Below are positions 62,501 through 64,000 of a stretch of 64,000 nt of DNA, piece after piece; position 1 is the first letter of the stretch; each line of letters begins with the position of its first letter. The DNA comes from Quillaja saponaria (taxonomy: Eukaryota > Streptophyta > Magnoliopsida > Fabales > Quillajaceae). The stretch spans positions 2,108,001 through 2,172,000 of the forward strand of contig CM055617.1 of assembly GCA_029379385.1 (NCBI GenBank), in the 5' to 3' direction. Below the pieces are notes generated by a model. That model saw only the letters and a list, made by a program, of their open reading frames with translations. It ran no database searches and was not told where the DNA came from. The position numbers were made by a program, and so were the translations under genes.

Positions 62501-63883
62501 TGGTTTATCCCTCCCCATCCTTTCAAGTTCCAAATAATAAAGGTAAAGTCCATCTGAGTATTTTCAGTTAACCAAGTCAGTTAGTTTTGCAAACACCAAG
62601 AGGCACTTCACTTGACCAGTTCCAAAACCCATTCTCTCACAAGAAATTAATTGGAGAAAAATCACAAAAACTGAGACAAACAACCATTTAAAGAACCAGG
62701 CTGGCCCTTGTCTTATGCAAAACTATAACTAGCAAAAGGATCAAGTAACCAAGAATCCAATCATTGAGGACCAGCATAACAAATCCACCCAGTCCAGCAA
62801 CTCGTGTGTGTGTGCCCGGCTTTGTGTCTAGACATGAACACAAATTGATAGTAAGAATATGAAATGCATCTCCAAATGTGATTAGCATGATGTTACCAGA
62901 TTTAGCTCCCAATAAACCACACAAATGATGCAGCCTGATTTCAGATTATTCTATAGCAATACCAGATCTATGAAAAAGCATTTTTGTTCCTGTGAAATTA
63001 CTATATTTTATGGGAAGAGTTAATGAATAAATATCAGAAGATTCAGCCCTGCATATCAAATACCTTTGTAGTCTCAGTCGCATAACCCCATTCAGGGGAT
63101 ATTTCCTTAATTGTAAATTTCTGCTTTTGTGCTACAGTCAAACTAGCATCTGCTTCAAGAGGTATTCCAATTTGGCCTTGGTTAAACAACAGTGCATAGT
63201 AGTCTGAATTGGTTTCTTGAGTTTCTGTGATGCAAGAATATACAGGAAATTTGACACTGCCAACTTCTTGAGGCAGCAAAAAAGCTGGTATTAGAAGAAA
63301 TTGTCAGACCCAGAAGAAAATTCCGTCATAAGCTTAAGATGCATTATCAAGATCACAGTAAATTTACCATTTTGATCATTATTTTCACAGAAGTTCAGCC
63401 AATGATTGTTTTCCTCATCTGCAGTAGCTTCCCTTCTTGACGAAGAAAGTGGCTTATCCTGTTTGAAGTATCAAAATGTTAAGTCATATTAAACAGAAGG
63501 GGGAAACATATCAATGCCATAAAATAATGACAGGCTATTTGATGATATAAAATGACCGTTTGGACGGTCAGCAGTATACTTATAAATGTGACGCCAAGCC
63601 TCTAAAAGATAAGCAGGAATCCTTCAAGTCACAGAAAACACAATGCCTTGACGATACAAATGTGAATTTATGACGCAAGTGGGAACAAAATGCAACTTCA
63701 ATAAACGTAATTATGTCTCAGTGATACTCACAATTCCACCATATCCATATACATATTGCTCTGGAGACTCAACAACTAATGAAGTTTTACAAGAGTCCAG
63801 CACCTCGTTCCAAGAGAAAGCCTTTTTGTTCCCATCAGTATAGTCATGACCAAGGAATTGATCATGATGTTCCCCACTGTCAC
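59589..63883 (-). CDS. CAMTA4: CAMTA4-like calmodulin-binding transcription activator (3' part; 5' end outside window)
   Basis: Visible exons in gene order: 63732-63883 (5' edge uncertain), 63368-63458, 63064-63284, 61258-61937, 60546-61098, 60053-60346 and 59589-59684, all in phase. Domains: a Tyr/Ser-rich region (SPEQYVYGYGGI); the TIG/IPT fold across exons 3-4 (FTIKEISPEWGYATETTK, then VIIIGSFLC and MFGDVEVPVHI); ankyrin repeats (GLGFHWALNPIL, INGWTALHWAARFGR, TAASIAASGGHKGLAGYL); three IQ motifs (IQAAFRAHSFRKRR, IQKNYRGYKRRKE, IQAHVRGYQVRKH); and the calmodulin-binding helix WAVGILDKVVLRWRRKG. It ends DDIYPYL. The N-terminal CG-1 DNA-binding domain is upstream of the window. CAMTAs join calcium signals to cold, defence and other stress genes. 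I choose CAMTA4 (At1g67310) because of neighbouring synteny. A 1.1-kb intron (61938-63063) is empty. Confidence 0.9.
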
Positions 63884-64000
63884 CTATAGAATATGAACAT
63901 TTAGCATTTTCTTCTCTGCTTTGTTTCCTATTTACTTTTAGTAGTAACGGGGAAGTGGTAAGCAAACAAACAGTGAAGATGTTAAGGAGTGAATGTGATT

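Overview
This is nuclear DNA from a flowering plant, most likely a eudicot. Genes are split by GT-AG introns, intergenic DNA is very AT-rich, and two nuclear-type tRNA genes are present. Nearly every protein has a close land-plant counterpart: LHCA2, an arabinogalactan methyltransferase-like DUF579 protein, a GPI-anchored lipid transfer protein, an SPL transcription factor, ACOS5, LCR, RAMP4, AHK3, NTF2 and CAMTA4. I could not fix the species.

Layout. At 1.4-2.6 kb (+) is photosystem I antenna LHCA2. At 3.9-4.2 kb (-) is a small DnaJ-type zinc-finger protein, followed by tRNA-Leu(AAG). At 5.0-8.2 kb (+) is a plastid-type DUF493 protein and at 9.0-9.8 kb (-) a DUF579 methyltransferase. At 11.5-12.2 kb (+) is an LTPG and at 14.0-17.7 kb (+) a three-finger RanBP2-type zinc-finger protein. 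At 20.0-23.4 kb (-) is an SPL2/10/11-class factor with a miR156 site, and at 27.2-29.7 kb (-) an ACOS5-like acyl-CoA synthetase. At 32.6-35.9 kb (+) is F-box gene LCR with a miR394 site and at 36.7-37.9 kb (-) RAMP4/SERP1. An AT-rich stretch of about 9 kb with no gene follows. At 46.9-52.3 kb (+) is cytokinin receptor AHK3, then tRNA-Ser(UGA), NTF2 at 53.5-55.7 kb (+), a one-pass membrane protein at 56.8-58.8 kb (-), and the 3' part of CAMTA4 at 59.6 kb to the window end (-).

Gene order matches, from memory, two regions of Arabidopsis chromosome 1: SPL10/11, RAMP4, LCR, AHK3, NTF2A near At1g27310-27370, and CAMTA4, the RanBP2 finger protein and the DUF579 gene near At1g67310-67330. The window looks like conserved ancestral eudicot gene order. 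I see no prokaryote-style system, CRISPR array or gene cluster for a new pathway.

The most notable observations are: (1) six single-base frame breaks in four otherwise intact genes (LTPG, RanBP2 finger, SPL, ACOS5 with three), all in homopolymers or doubled bases; (2) a hAT-like miniature transposon with an 8-bp target duplication inside a RanBP2-gene intron; (3) a tRNA-like SINE with poly(A) tail and target duplication inside an SPL intron; (4) a probable GC-AG intron in LHCA2; (5) a RAMP4 start codon formed by the last three bases of exon 1; (6) two conserved microRNA sites.
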